A DNA stretch of 34,829 bases from Sphingomonadales bacterium (GTDB taxonomy: Bacteria > Pseudomonadota > Alphaproteobacteria > Sphingomonadales > JAKSBY01): positions 1 through 34,829 of the forward strand of contig JAKSBY010000565.1 in NCBI GenBank assembly GCA_022360855.1, written 5' to 3'. The notes below the pieces were generated by a model that ran no database searches, was not told where the DNA came from, and saw only the letters and a program-made list of their open reading frames with translations. Positions 24,555 through 32,216 of the stretch are shown piece after piece. The first letter of the stretch is position 1. Each line of letters opens with the position of its first letter. The position numbers and the translations under genes were made by a program.

Positions 24555-25748
24555 TTGGCGCTCATCGGAGACGCAGTTCTGGCATCAAATCCGACACTGG
24601 TTTTTGCGATCCTTGCGGCGATTGCCGCGGCGGTCTACGCGATGAGCATAACGCCCAGGTTCAGCGGCCTGTTCAGGCTGGCACCGCCTGTGGTCTGGCT
24701 TTATTGCCTGCCGATGCTTCTATCGAGTCTCGGCCTGCTGCCGTCCGAAAACGAACTGTACCGCTGGCTGGCGACCTATATCCTTCCGTTCTCGCTGTTG
24801 TTGCTGACGCTTACGGTCGACCTCAAGGCAATGGCGAAGATCGGGCGGCCGGCGATTATCATGCTGCTCGCGGGCACCGGCAGTGTCGTGCTGGCCGTCG
24901 CCGTCGTATTCCTCTTCACACGCACGTTTCTGCCGAGCGACGCCTGGCAAAGCCTTGCGATGCTGACTGCTTCCTGGATTGGCGGATCGGCCAACATGCT
25001 GGCGATGCAACAGAGCCTGGAGGCGGACGCCTCGCTTTTGGGGCCGGTCATTGTAACGGATACCGTAGTTGCCTATGGCTGGCTGGGCGCCGCAATCGCG
25101 CTGAGCGGCTTCCAATCGGCGTTCGATCGATATCTGCGCGCCGATCCGGCTATCCTCGACACGGTAGACGCCGAATTGGGCCGCACCCAGGCAACACGTA
25201 AGCCGGCCAGGATTGACGACATCATGATCATTGTCGGTGGCGGTTTGGCGACCGCAATCCTGGCCCGGACACTCGCCGAATCCCTGCCGCCGCTGGGCGA
25301 CCCGGTCATCATCAGCGCCTCGAGCTGGACGGTTCTTTTCGTTGTTACGCTCGGCATTGCCTTGTCTTTCACTCGGATGCGCCGGCTCTCGGATGCCGGC
25401 GCCGGTGACATCGGATATTGCGGTCTCTACCTGCTTCTGCCGGCGATCGGAGCGCAGGCAGACCTACGCGCCATTCTCGAGGCGCCGCAGCTCATGGCGG
25501 TCGGGCTGCTGATCCTGCTCATCCATATCGGCGTTTTGGCGATAACGGCACGACTATGCAGGTTCCCGTCTTTCTTCCTGATCGCGGGGAGCTTCGCCAA
25601 CATTGGAGGTGCCGCGAGCGCACCGGTCGCGTCCGCCGCCTACCGCGCCAGCCTTGCTCCCGTCGGCGCGCTGATGGGCGTCGCCGGCTATCTGCTCGGC
25701 ATCTATATTCCGCTCGCCGTCGCGGCCTTGCTGGCGGCAATGGCTTAG
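24555..25748 (+). CDS. DUF819 family integral membrane protein (possible transporter)
   Basis: 397 residues, very hydrophobic, with about ten predicted membrane spans. DUF819 hallmarks seen by eye: a span ending LGLLPSENELYRW, the paired helices with VDLKAM, then MLTASWIGGSANMLAM and a later repeat-like half with FFLIAGSFANIGGAASAP, which suggests an internal two-fold repeat as in secondary transporters. The start is TTG at 24555; no better start with a good ribosome site was found. Function is unknown for the family. The context of DgcN, peptidases and receptors suggests transport of a peptide-derived compound (inference). Its stop overlaps the end of the convergent S9 peptidase gene by four bases. 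Confidence 0.85.
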   Translation: MALIGDAVLASNPTLVFAILAAIAAAVYAMSITPRFSGLFRLAPPVVWLYCLPMLLSSLGLLPSENELYRWLATYILPFSLLLLTLTVDLKAMAKIGRPAIIMLLAGTGSVVLAVAVVFLFTRTFLPSDAWQSLAMLTASWIGGSANMLAMQQSLEADASLLGPVIVTDTVVAYGWLGAAIALSGFQSAFDRYLRADPAILDTVDAELGRTQATRKPARIDDIMIIVGGGLATAILARTLAESLPPLGDPVIISASSWTVLFVVTLGIALSFTRMRRLSDAGAGDIGYCGLYLLLPAIGAQADLRAILEAPQLMAVGLLILLIHIGVLAITARLCRFPSFFLIAGSFANIGGAASAPVASAAYRASLAPVGALMGVAGYLLGIYIPLAVAALLAAMA

Positions 25749-27904
25749 TTCGCTTGATTATGCCCGGCACGGCCGGAAGCCTGCAGAGTGTTCTCGATGA
25801 ACGCGTCGATTTTCCTCAGGTAGCCGATTTGGTTGCGATAGAGACGAATGCTGTGCGCTTCGCCCGGCATGATAAAGGCATCGACGGTCTTTCCACGTTT
25901 CTGCAAGGCGAGGTAGAGTTCAAGCGTCTGCTGCATGGCGGCCGAGCCGTCATTGTCGCCGTGCAGGAACAGTACCGGCTCCCGGCCCCACTGATCTATC
26001 TTTGATATGGCTGAAGACTCGTAGGCGAGCCGCTCCAGCTCCAGCCGTTGCGGAATATTGAACTGAAGGGGTTCGTTGAAGTCCTTTTCCATTTCGACGA
26101 CCCAGTCTCCGACACCGGCGGAGACAACGCCGAGCGCAAAGACATCGGAGCGCGCCAAGGCGTTGGTGACGATATGCCCGCCGTAGGAATGGCCGAAGGC
26201 CACAATCCGGCCGGGATCGATTTCAGGTATGTTTGCCTTCAGATACTCTGCGGCGGCGATAAAATCCCGGGCATCGTCGGCTCCGCGGCCGCCATATCTC
26301 TCCGGTTCACGGAAGTCCAGGCCATAGCCGATACCGCTTCGGTAATTGACGCTCAGGACAACACATCCCCGGCTTCGGTAGTATTGCAGTATCTGAGGAT
26401 AGCCGAAAAAGGCTTTCCAGACGGGATAGACCTTGTCCCGCGGGCCGCCATGGGCGTGAACCACCACCGGGCACCCTTTTTTGATCTTCCGGGGGCGCCA
26501 TAGGACGGCGGGTATCTTCATTCCATCGAACGAGTCATACACTATGACCTCGGCATCGCCGGCCTTCCTTGTGATAGGATCGCCGGGGTGCGGCCCGGTG
26601 CTCAGCTGTATCTCGCCGTTCTTTTCGGTACGAATCATCAATCGTTCGGGGACCGACGCGCTCGCATGGACGTAGAGTATGGCGCCGTTTTTCATGAACT
26701 GCGCCTTGGAGCGCATACCCGGTTTGCCGGCCGCCACGCGCCGGGGCTTCAAGCCGGTGCGCAGAGCCATGCGATAAAGGCCGAGGCGATGGGGTTCGGA
26801 TTGCGAATTGGCCCAATAGGCAATGTTTTGTCGGTCGGGCGACTGCACCGCACCGTCGACCTCAAAATCTCCAGGCGTCAGAAGCCGCGCGTCTCCGCCG
26901 GACGCGGAAACGCCGTAAAGCAGCTTCCAGCCGGTTTTTTCATACGGAAAAACCAGTGTGCCGTCCGCCAGCCAGAGAAGGTTCCCCGCGCCGCCGAGGC
27001 CTGAATAGCCACTGGCACGAAACCCGTTGAAGCGAGCGCCATAGCCCACATCGGAGGTCCAGACCTGGTTTCCCAGACCGCTCAGCGCGTCGGCAACGAC
27101 AACCGAAAACGGCGCGCCTTCACGGTGATTGGAAAACCGCCAAGTCTTCGGTTCGTAGCCAAAACGAATGAACGCGATCTTGTCGCTTCCCGGAGACCAG
27201 ACGGGACTCTGGTCGATTCCGACGCCGGGCGCCATGTAAAGGAGGCGCCGCGTATCCAAATCGAACACACCTACGAAGGCATATTTGCCCCGATCATATC
27301 CCGAGCGGTCGCTCGTAAACGCAAGCTTGGTCCCGTCCGGCGAGAGCAGCAAATCACCGAGCGCCCCTCGCGTGGCGAAGAGACGAAGCGGTGCTGCTTC
27401 TCCCGACAAGGCATAGGACCAGACGGCGCCGCCTTTCAGCACGAAAAGCCTGTTGCCATCCGGTGAAATAACAAGATCGTCACCAAACGCGCTTTCGCCA
27501 AGGTCAAGGCGTTTAACGTCTCCATCCCTCAGCGAGAGAACGAAAACCATCGGCACGGGCGGATCGGGGAGATGCGCCGGATTAAATCCCGCCTTGCCGC
27601 GAACGAAGACAAGGCGGCTTTGGCCGGGGACGAATCCGACCAGCCTGATCTCCGCTCCGTCATCGATGTCATAGCCTGTTACCTGACGGGCCTCGTATTG
27701 CGGCGCCTCGGCCAGGAATATGTTCCAGATTCCCCTTGTCTGTTCGACCCAGGCGACCGTTCCGTCCTCGGCCGCCGCAACGTCCCTGACAGCCGGTATG
27801 GCCAGGAGCTCCTCAAAAGCAAATGGCCTTGGCGCGGCCGTCTGTGCGGCGGCACCGGAGATGCCCATACATAAGCACAGCAGCATCAAAACCAGCCTGT
27901 TCAC
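25745..27904 (-). CDS. Secreted S9-family (prolyl oligopeptidase-like) serine peptidase
   Basis: 719 residues from a GTG start at 27904 that opens a signal peptide (MNRLVLMLLCLCMGISGAAA). Residues ~25-430 form a beta-propeller with PD40-like blades (ISPDGNRLFVL, LSPDGTKLAFTSD, WSPGSDKIAFIR). The C-terminal alpha/beta hydrolase has the nucleophile in FGHSYGGH (S573), the acid in LHGDNDGS (D652) and the base in PGEAHS (H684). Members cleave short peptides after Pro or other residues, or act as isopeptidases or acyl-peptide hydrolases. The GTG begins two bases after the stop of the amidohydrolase gene, so the two form a translationally coupled pair exported to the periplasm. It converges on DUF819. 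Confidence 0.92.
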   Translation of the reverse strand: MNRLVLMLLCLCMGISGAAAQTAAPRPFAFEELLAIPAVRDVAAAEDGTVAWVEQTRGIWNIFLAEAPQYEARQVTGYDIDDGAEIRLVGFVPGQSRLVFVRGKAGFNPAHLPDPPVPMVFVLSLRDGDVKRLDLGESAFGDDLVISPDGNRLFVLKGGAVWSYALSGEAAPLRLFATRGALGDLLLSPDGTKLAFTSDRSGYDRGKYAFVGVFDLDTRRLLYMAPGVGIDQSPVWSPGSDKIAFIRFGYEPKTWRFSNHREGAPFSVVVADALSGLGNQVWTSDVGYGARFNGFRASGYSGLGGAGNLLWLADGTLVFPYEKTGWKLLYGVSASGGDARLLTPGDFEVDGAVQSPDRQNIAYWANSQSEPHRLGLYRMALRTGLKPRRVAAGKPGMRSKAQFMKNGAILYVHASASVPERLMIRTEKNGEIQLSTGPHPGDPITRKAGDAEVIVYDSFDGMKIPAVLWRPRKIKKGCPVVVHAHGGPRDKVYPVWKAFFGYPQILQYYRSRGCVVLSVNYRSGIGYGLDFREPERYGGRGADDARDFIAAAEYLKANIPEIDPGRIVAFGHSYGGHIVTNALARSDVFALGVVSAGVGDWVVEMEKDFNEPLQFNIPQRLELERLAYESSAISKIDQWGREPVLFLHGDNDGSAAMQQTLELYLALQKRGKTVDAFIMPGEAHSIRLYRNQIGYLRKIDAFIENTLQASGRAGHNQAN

Positions 27905-27908
27905 CTTT

Positions 27909-29387
27909 TTAAAACTCGGCAGCGACGGTTTCTTTCAACGCCTCGATCGCCTGCTTGTCAAAGACCCGGCCGGAGAAAATCACCGCCGCGATCTCGGCGG
28001 CATTGGCGATATCCCGCAGCGGATCGGCCTCCAGCAATACAAGGTTGGCAGACATGCCGACGGCGATTCCCCCGAATTCGCCCTCACGTCCAAGATATCG
28101 GGCCGGCACGATAGTAGCCGCACGCAGAATCTCCATCGGCTCCAGGCCGGCCTTCGCAAGATGGCCGAGCTCGTCGTGATAGCTGAAGCCCGGGAAGACC
28201 ATTGTATCGTTCGCATCGGTGCCGACCATCACCGGGACCCCGGCTTCGTGCGCCATCCGGGTAATCGTCAGCCCATGCCGGTAGAAATGATCATAAAGCG
28301 CCGATACGGCGGGGGAGACGGACGCGGTCTCGTCAAGATCGCCACGCCACTTCCGGGCCATAAGCGGTTCCGGGATATATCTGAGCCGCGGGTCGTTGCG
28401 ATAGGCGGCCTCGCCGGCGCGCGCGTCCATTTCCCGCGTCTCGTGGGTCGGCACATAGTAAACGCCGAATCTTGCGAGACTGTCGAGCACCGCCTTGCAC
28501 CGCGCCGGATTGTACCCATCAAGCGTTTCCCGCAGCCGCGTTTCGTCATCGGGCGCTTCGCCGGCGGCCATTGAGGCGCGGTAGCTCGGCCCGTAGTCAC
28601 TGCAGTCGTAAAGCAGGACGCGCGCGTGCTCGATGGAACGATGGCCCGCCGCGGCGGCTTCCAGAACATCCATGGCCCGCGGAACATGGCCGGCCACGGG
28701 CAAGCCGAGCTTCTTTGCCTCGTCCATCATCGCGAAATAGGCCGCTGGCGGAACGCTGGAATAGGATTTGATGAAATCCACCCCGCGCTTTTTCAGAAAC
28801 CGCACAAGCTCACGCGCCTCTGCCGCGGTCTCGGGGTGGTAGAAATCCGGCGCCCCTTCCGGAAGTTCCTCGCGATATGCGACCCCTTTGACGAAGTCGC
28901 TCGAGAGCGCGAGAAGATGGGGGCCGACCGTCTCCCCTGCTTCGATCCGCGCGCTCAGGACCCGCATATCGTCAACACAAACGGACTCGTCACCACGCGG
29001 CTCCCAGCAATCGGACGACATGTCACGGACGCCCGTCACGCCATTGGCGATGAACAGCGGACCGCTGAAACGTGCGAGCAACGGATGCTCGGCCATATGC
29101 ACATGCATGTCGATCAATCCCGGGATCAAAAACCGGCCCTCACCGTCAATCTCCTCGGCGGCGGCATAGTCGGGGGCATCCTGCGATCCTGTGATCGCGA
29201 CGATCCTGCCGTCATCGATGAAGATCGTGCTGTCCGGACGCACCGTCCGCGTGGCCGGATCGATAAGAGTGACGTTGGAAACGGCGAGCGCTACCGCCGT
29301 TGGCAGCGGCGGCACCGCCTTGGACCCACACCCGGATAACAGCAGCGCCAGACAAAGCCCGCCGATTTTCCATACCCCCGATAGCAT
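27909..29387 (-). CDS. Lipoprotein metal-dependent amidohydrolase (Xaa-Pro dipeptidase/ochratoxinase-like)
   Basis: 492 residues with a lipobox (LLLSGC, lipidated C20), so it should be anchored to a membrane facing the periplasm. Binuclear amidohydrolase ligands are complete: DMHVHM (H95, H97), the carboxylated lysine in DFIKSYS (K207), VAGHVP (H234), SIEHAR (H254) and MVGTDAND (D391). Relatives include prolidases acting on C-terminal Pro peptides, carboxypeptidase-like amidohydrolases and imidazolonepropionase-like proteins. A strong ribosome site (GGGAGGTAACG) precedes the ATG. It is the first gene of the pair with the S9 peptidase. The substrate is probably a small peptide or N-acyl amino acid (inference). 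Confidence 0.91.
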   Translation of the reverse strand: MLSGVWKIGGLCLALLLSGCGSKAVPPLPTAVALAVSNVTLIDPATRTVRPDSTIFIDDGRIVAITGSQDAPDYAAAEEIDGEGRFLIPGLIDMHVHMAEHPLLARFSGPLFIANGVTGVRDMSSDCWEPRGDESVCVDDMRVLSARIEAGETVGPHLLALSSDFVKGVAYREELPEGAPDFYHPETAAEARELVRFLKKRGVDFIKSYSSVPPAAYFAMMDEAKKLGLPVAGHVPRAMDVLEAAAAGHRSIEHARVLLYDCSDYGPSYRASMAAGEAPDDETRLRETLDGYNPARCKAVLDSLARFGVYYVPTHETREMDARAGEAAYRNDPRLRYIPEPLMARKWRGDLDETASVSPAVSALYDHFYRHGLTITRMAHEAGVPVMVGTDANDTMVFPGFSYHDELGHLAKAGLEPMEILRAATIVPARYLGREGEFGGIAVGMSANLVLLEADPLRDIANAAEIAAVIFSGRVFDKQAIEALKETVAAEF

Positions 29388-29503
29388 CGTTACCTCCCTA
29401 ACCCGATGGCGTACCGCTGCTTCGTCTGGATACGCCCAGTTTCCATCATCTGCTCTGGTCCAATCAGTTCCAACGAATACGAGACCGGGGGCCGCGGCTC
29501 TGT

Positions 29504-29559
29504 CTTAGCGCTTGAGGTCTGCCCTTAGCGGACGGCCGCGGTCCGGATCAAATCGCTAA
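29504..29559. promoter_or_regulatory. Repeated TTAGCG motifs upstream of dgcN
   Basis: CTTAGCG occurs at 29504-29510 and again at 29524-29530, 20 bases apart (two helical turns), and its inverse CGCTAA follows at 29554-29559. A CGGAC/GTCCG dyad (29529-29533 and 29541-29545) lies between. The spacing is typical for a dimeric activator, possibly AraC-type, but no binding protein can be assigned. Confidence 0.35.
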
Positions 29560-29624
29560 CCCCGCTTCTTAAAGGCAAAGAGGCTTGCCATGAAGTTGAG
29601 AGATGCTCGGACAACAATGAGGGC

Positions 29625-30689
29625 ATGACCGGGATACAGCAAGGGATGCGAATGGAACGCAACGCGCGGGCTGCCAAAGACGGGCATCCTCCTCCGCCTT
29701 ACCTTTTGTTTCTGGGCGACGTACCGCTGCAGCCGATGGCAAAAACGGCGGCGGGCCTGCTGCAGTGGCGCCCTGAACTTTGCGTTGGAAAGCTCACGCT
29801 TCCGGGATGTGCCGTCGAGATGGACATTCCGGAAATGACCCCCAAAGAGGCTGTAGGAGCGGGTGCGAAAACTCTGGTCATTGCCGTGGTCAATCCGGGG
29901 GGAACACTCCCTGACGCATGGATTCCGGCCCTTGTAGAAGCGCTGGAAGCCGGTTTGAATATCGCCTCCGGCGCGCATGTTTCGTTGTCCGTCTTCCCTG
30001 ACCTGAAGGACACCGCAGCCCGGCTCGACAGAACCCTCTACGACGTTCGACTGCCGAAAATGACGTTCGATGTGGGCGATGGTGTCAAGCGGGCAGGCAA
30101 ACGGATCCTCACGGTGGGGACGGATTGCGTGGTCGGCAAGAAGTATACCGCCCTCGCGCTGGAAAAAGCGTTGCGGGAACGGGGCGTGGACGCTGATTTC
30201 CGTGCCACCGGTCAGACCGGCATCCTTATCGCGCGGCGCGGCGTCGCGATAGACGCGGTCACCTCGGACTTTATCTCGGGCGCCGCCGAATGGCTTTCGC
30301 CGGCCAACGCCCCGGACCACTGGGACGTTATCGAGGGGCAAGGCTCGTTGTACCATCCCTCATTTGCCGGCGTCACCCTCGGGCTCATTCACGGCAGCCA
30401 GCCTGACGCGCTTATTGTTTGCCACGAGCCGATACGCAGACAACTCCTGAGCCTGCCCTACCCTATCCCGCCTCTTAAAGAGTTCATGAAGACCAACCTC
30501 GACGCGGCGCGGCTGACAAACCCCAACGCCATCATCGCCGGGATGAGCCTGAACACATCAAAGATGTCGGCCCAAAGCGCCGAAGAAGCGGTTGTCGCCA
30601 TGGAACAGGAGACAGGATTGCCCTGCTGTGACCCGATTCGTCACGGCGCCGGCAAGATTGCCGACCATCTGATTTCCGTTCTCGCCTGA
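29625..30689 (+). CDS. dgcN: DUF1611 protein, D-glutamate N-acetyltransferase DgcN family
   Basis: 354 residues. The family segments are complete: LLFLGDVPL near the N-terminus, PGCAVEMDIPEM (~60-71), ASGAHVSLS, the P-loop-like GTDCVVGKKYTAL (165-177), FRATGQTGILIA and IEGQGSLYHPSF (236-247). DgcN proteins have been reported to acetylate D-glutamate with acetyl-CoA as the first step of a D-Glu catabolic route, followed by DgcA isomerisation; no dgcA (enolase-type epimerase) is seen here. The first ~20 residues are poorly conserved, so starts at 29646 or 29652 are possible; GAGGG precedes the ATG at 29625. Cytosolic. It lies between the amidohydrolase (divergent) and an AraC regulator (convergent, 27-base gap). 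Confidence 0.9.
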   Translation: MTGIQQGMRMERNARAAKDGHPPPPYLLFLGDVPLQPMAKTAAGLLQWRPELCVGKLTLPGCAVEMDIPEMTPKEAVGAGAKTLVIAVVNPGGTLPDAWIPALVEALEAGLNIASGAHVSLSVFPDLKDTAARLDRTLYDVRLPKMTFDVGDGVKRAGKRILTVGTDCVVGKKYTALALEKALRERGVDADFRATGQTGILIARRGVAIDAVTSDFISGAAEWLSPANAPDHWDVIEGQGSLYHPSFAGVTLGLIHGSQPDALIVCHEPIRRQLLSLPYPIPPLKEFMKTNLDAARLTNPNAIIAGMSLNTSKMSAQSAEEAVVAMEQETGLPCCDPIRHGAGKIADHLISVLA

Positions 30690-30716
30690 GTTCTGCCGAT
30701 GCCGGTCCGGCACGGG

Positions 30717-31784
30717 CTAGGAACGATCGGTCCCCTTCGGCGCAAACTGTGCCATGCGGCGCATCTGGATCGGCGAAACACCGAAAGCGGCCTTGAACGC
30801 GCGCGTAAAGCTGGGTGGATGGCCATATCCAATTTCCAGCGCGATCTCGATCATCGATTTATTGGAGTTTTTCACGAGTTCCAGCGCGTGTTCGGCCCGC
30901 AGCTTATCGCGAACGCTGCCGACGGTATCCCCATAAAGATGGCGAAAGCCGAGCTGCAACTTCTGCCGCGTCATATCAACAGCGTAGGCAAGCTCGGCGA
31001 TATTCGGCGGTTCATCCAACGAGGCCTTCAGATAACGCATGGCGCGCTTTACTTTCGCGCGCTCTTTTGGCGATAACGTCATACGGTCCGCATCGCACGA
31101 AGACGCGGCGCCGAATTCCTGAAGCATGAGATAAACGAATTCCAGCGCCTTTGCCGAAAGATACGCGCGCCGATATCCGGCCTGCATCCCGCATTCCAAC
31201 AACTGGGTCGCGACATAATAGGCATTTGGCGACAACATGATATTGCGATATGGAACACGTGCCGTGCCCGAAACGAACTGGTTAATCGCGTCCGGAACAT
31301 CCCGAGGGCCGAGACCGGTGGCCTCAAACAACAAATCGCGATCGATAATGATACTTACCCAGCGAAGACTTTGGCCGCGCTCGTAAACCGTTTCAAACCC
31401 CTCCCCATGATCCATGCCGTAGACCGTGCAACACCCATTGCTGAGCTCACCATCCAACCCCTGTGAGCCGCTGATTTCGACACCGCCATTGAGCACCGCC
31501 GTCAACACCAGCTTGCGCCCGAAACTATGGCGGCGGAACAGAGACCGTTGCGCGACCATATCGACGGTAATCAACCACAGCCCATCCTGGAGCTGGCGAA
31601 ACTCCCATTCCCCGGTCGCGAATCTCTTGTCATAGATGCAACGATACCCGGCGTCATCGAGGATTGGCTCGCGCCAGCCGTCGGGCAGGCGCTCGGCTGA
31701 CTTCGACGCCAGCACAGAGAGCAAGCTGTCAAAATCACGATGCGCATGCGCGCCGACGATTACCGCTTCTTCCACGCCATTCAC
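30717..31784 (-). CDS. AraC-family transcriptional regulator (PchR-like)
   Basis: 355 residues. The C-terminal ~100 residues are a double helix-turn-helix: IAELAYAVDMTRQKLQLGFRH, then LRAEHALELVKNSNKSMIEIA and YGHPPSFTRAFKAAFGVSP. The KLQLGFRHLYG block is typical of PchR-type activators that switch on siderophore uptake genes. The N-terminal ~240 residues are a divergent effector domain with no clear match. Its 432-base upstream region holds a Fur-box-like site and a small palindrome, fitting iron control. Candidate targets are the TonB receptors in this window; this is inferred. Confidence 0.9.
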   Translation of the reverse strand: MNGVEEAVIVGAHAHRDFDSLLSVLASKSAERLPDGWREPILDDAGYRCIYDKRFATGEWEFRQLQDGLWLITVDMVAQRSLFRRHSFGRKLVLTAVLNGGVEISGSQGLDGELSNGCCTVYGMDHGEGFETVYERGQSLRWVSIIIDRDLLFEATGLGPRDVPDAINQFVSGTARVPYRNIMLSPNAYYVATQLLECGMQAGYRRAYLSAKALEFVYLMLQEFGAASSCDADRMTLSPKERAKVKRAMRYLKASLDEPPNIAELAYAVDMTRQKLQLGFRHLYGDTVGSVRDKLRAEHALELVKNSNKSMIEIALEIGYGHPPSFTRAFKAAFGVSPIQMRRMAQFAPKGTDRS

Positions 31785-31837
31785 CCTTTACTAAAGCGCG
31801 CCGCAGGAGCTGATACGAAGGAACGACTCTATCATTA

Positions 31838-31851
31838 ATTGGAAGGCCAAT
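31838..31851. promoter_or_regulatory. Small palindrome upstream of the AraC regulator
   Basis: ATTGGAAGGCCAAT (31838-31851) has 5-bp arms around four bases and lies about 55 bases ahead of the AraC start. It could be an autoregulatory site; chance is not excluded. Confidence 0.3.
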
Positions 31852-31947
31852 CCATAAATTGACACATAAGCTTCACAGTTGCGACTGGCACAGATTGCTC
31901 ATCCCATGCCGACGCCACTCCCTGTCATAAAGCAGCTTTTTGAAATT

Positions 31948-31966
31948 GCAACTCATTTTCATTAAC
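31948..31966. promoter_or_regulatory. Fur-box-like site
   Basis: GCAACTCATTTTCATTAAC agrees with the classical Fur consensus GATAATCATTTTCATTATC at 15 of 19 positions, including the whole TCATTTTCATTA core. It lies about 165 bases upstream of the PchR-like AraC gene. PchR-type regulators are commonly Fur-repressed, which fits. The match was counted by eye. Confidence 0.5.
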
Positions 31967-32067
31967 TCCCTGTGAAAAAACCTGATGCTGTTGATAGGCG
32001 TGGTTTTCCGGCCGGCTGGAATGTCCTTCCCCTCTAAAACCGTTCCAAAATCATCTTAGCATTTTAT

Positions 32068-32096
32068 CGGCTCATCCCCGTGCGTGCGGGGAACGC
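32068..32096 (-). CRISPR. Solitary type I-E-like CRISPR repeat (no array)
   Basis: Exactly 29 bases with the I-E architecture: on the minus strand GCGTTCCCCGC, then the partner arm GCGGGG's complement, ending in the handle ATGAGCCG, the counterpart of the E. coli handle ATAAACCG. The CCCCG.CG...CG.CGGGG stem is intact. Positions one repeat plus a 32-base spacer away on either side (about 32007 and 32129) show no second copy, so this is not an array. The conceptual translation contains VPRTHGDEP, a peptide often produced by such repeats in annotated genomes. It may be an array remnant or a solitary repeat unit. Confidence 0.75.
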
Positions 32097-32216
32097 CTCG
32101 CACAGCGCCATCTATCCGACCGCTGCGACATCCAAGCTGTGAAACACCAGCGGATGCCAGAAAATGAAGGTCCAGCACATCCGCACAAAACCCTACACTC
32201 CCAAAACAAACGGACC

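Larger units (their letters stand above)
31785..32216. other. Intergenic region with Fur-box-like site and solitary CRISPR repeat
   Basis: 432 bases without a supported protein gene, between the start of the AraC gene and the end of the serine-hydrolase gene (both minus strand). The left part is AT-rich and promoter-like with a palindrome and a Fur-like site. The right part contains a single 29-base type I-E CRISPR repeat (32068-32096). No cas genes are seen anywhere in the window. Confidence 0.6.

Noticed and set aside
9284-27904. Lasso-peptide locus (isopeptidase plus TonB receptor plus FecI/FecR)
   Set aside because: The S9 peptidase lies about 15 kb from the sigma/FecR pair, and no lasso cyclase (asparagine-synthetase-like), leader peptidase or precursor peptide gene is seen.
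30699-30712. Shared terminator between dgcN and the AraC gene
   Set aside because: TGCCG/CGGCA leaves only a three-base loop and has no T-run on either strand; too weak to call.
32007-32157. Full CRISPR array around the single repeat
   Set aside because: Sequence at one repeat-plus-spacer distance on both sides shows no second copy, and no cas gene is in the window.
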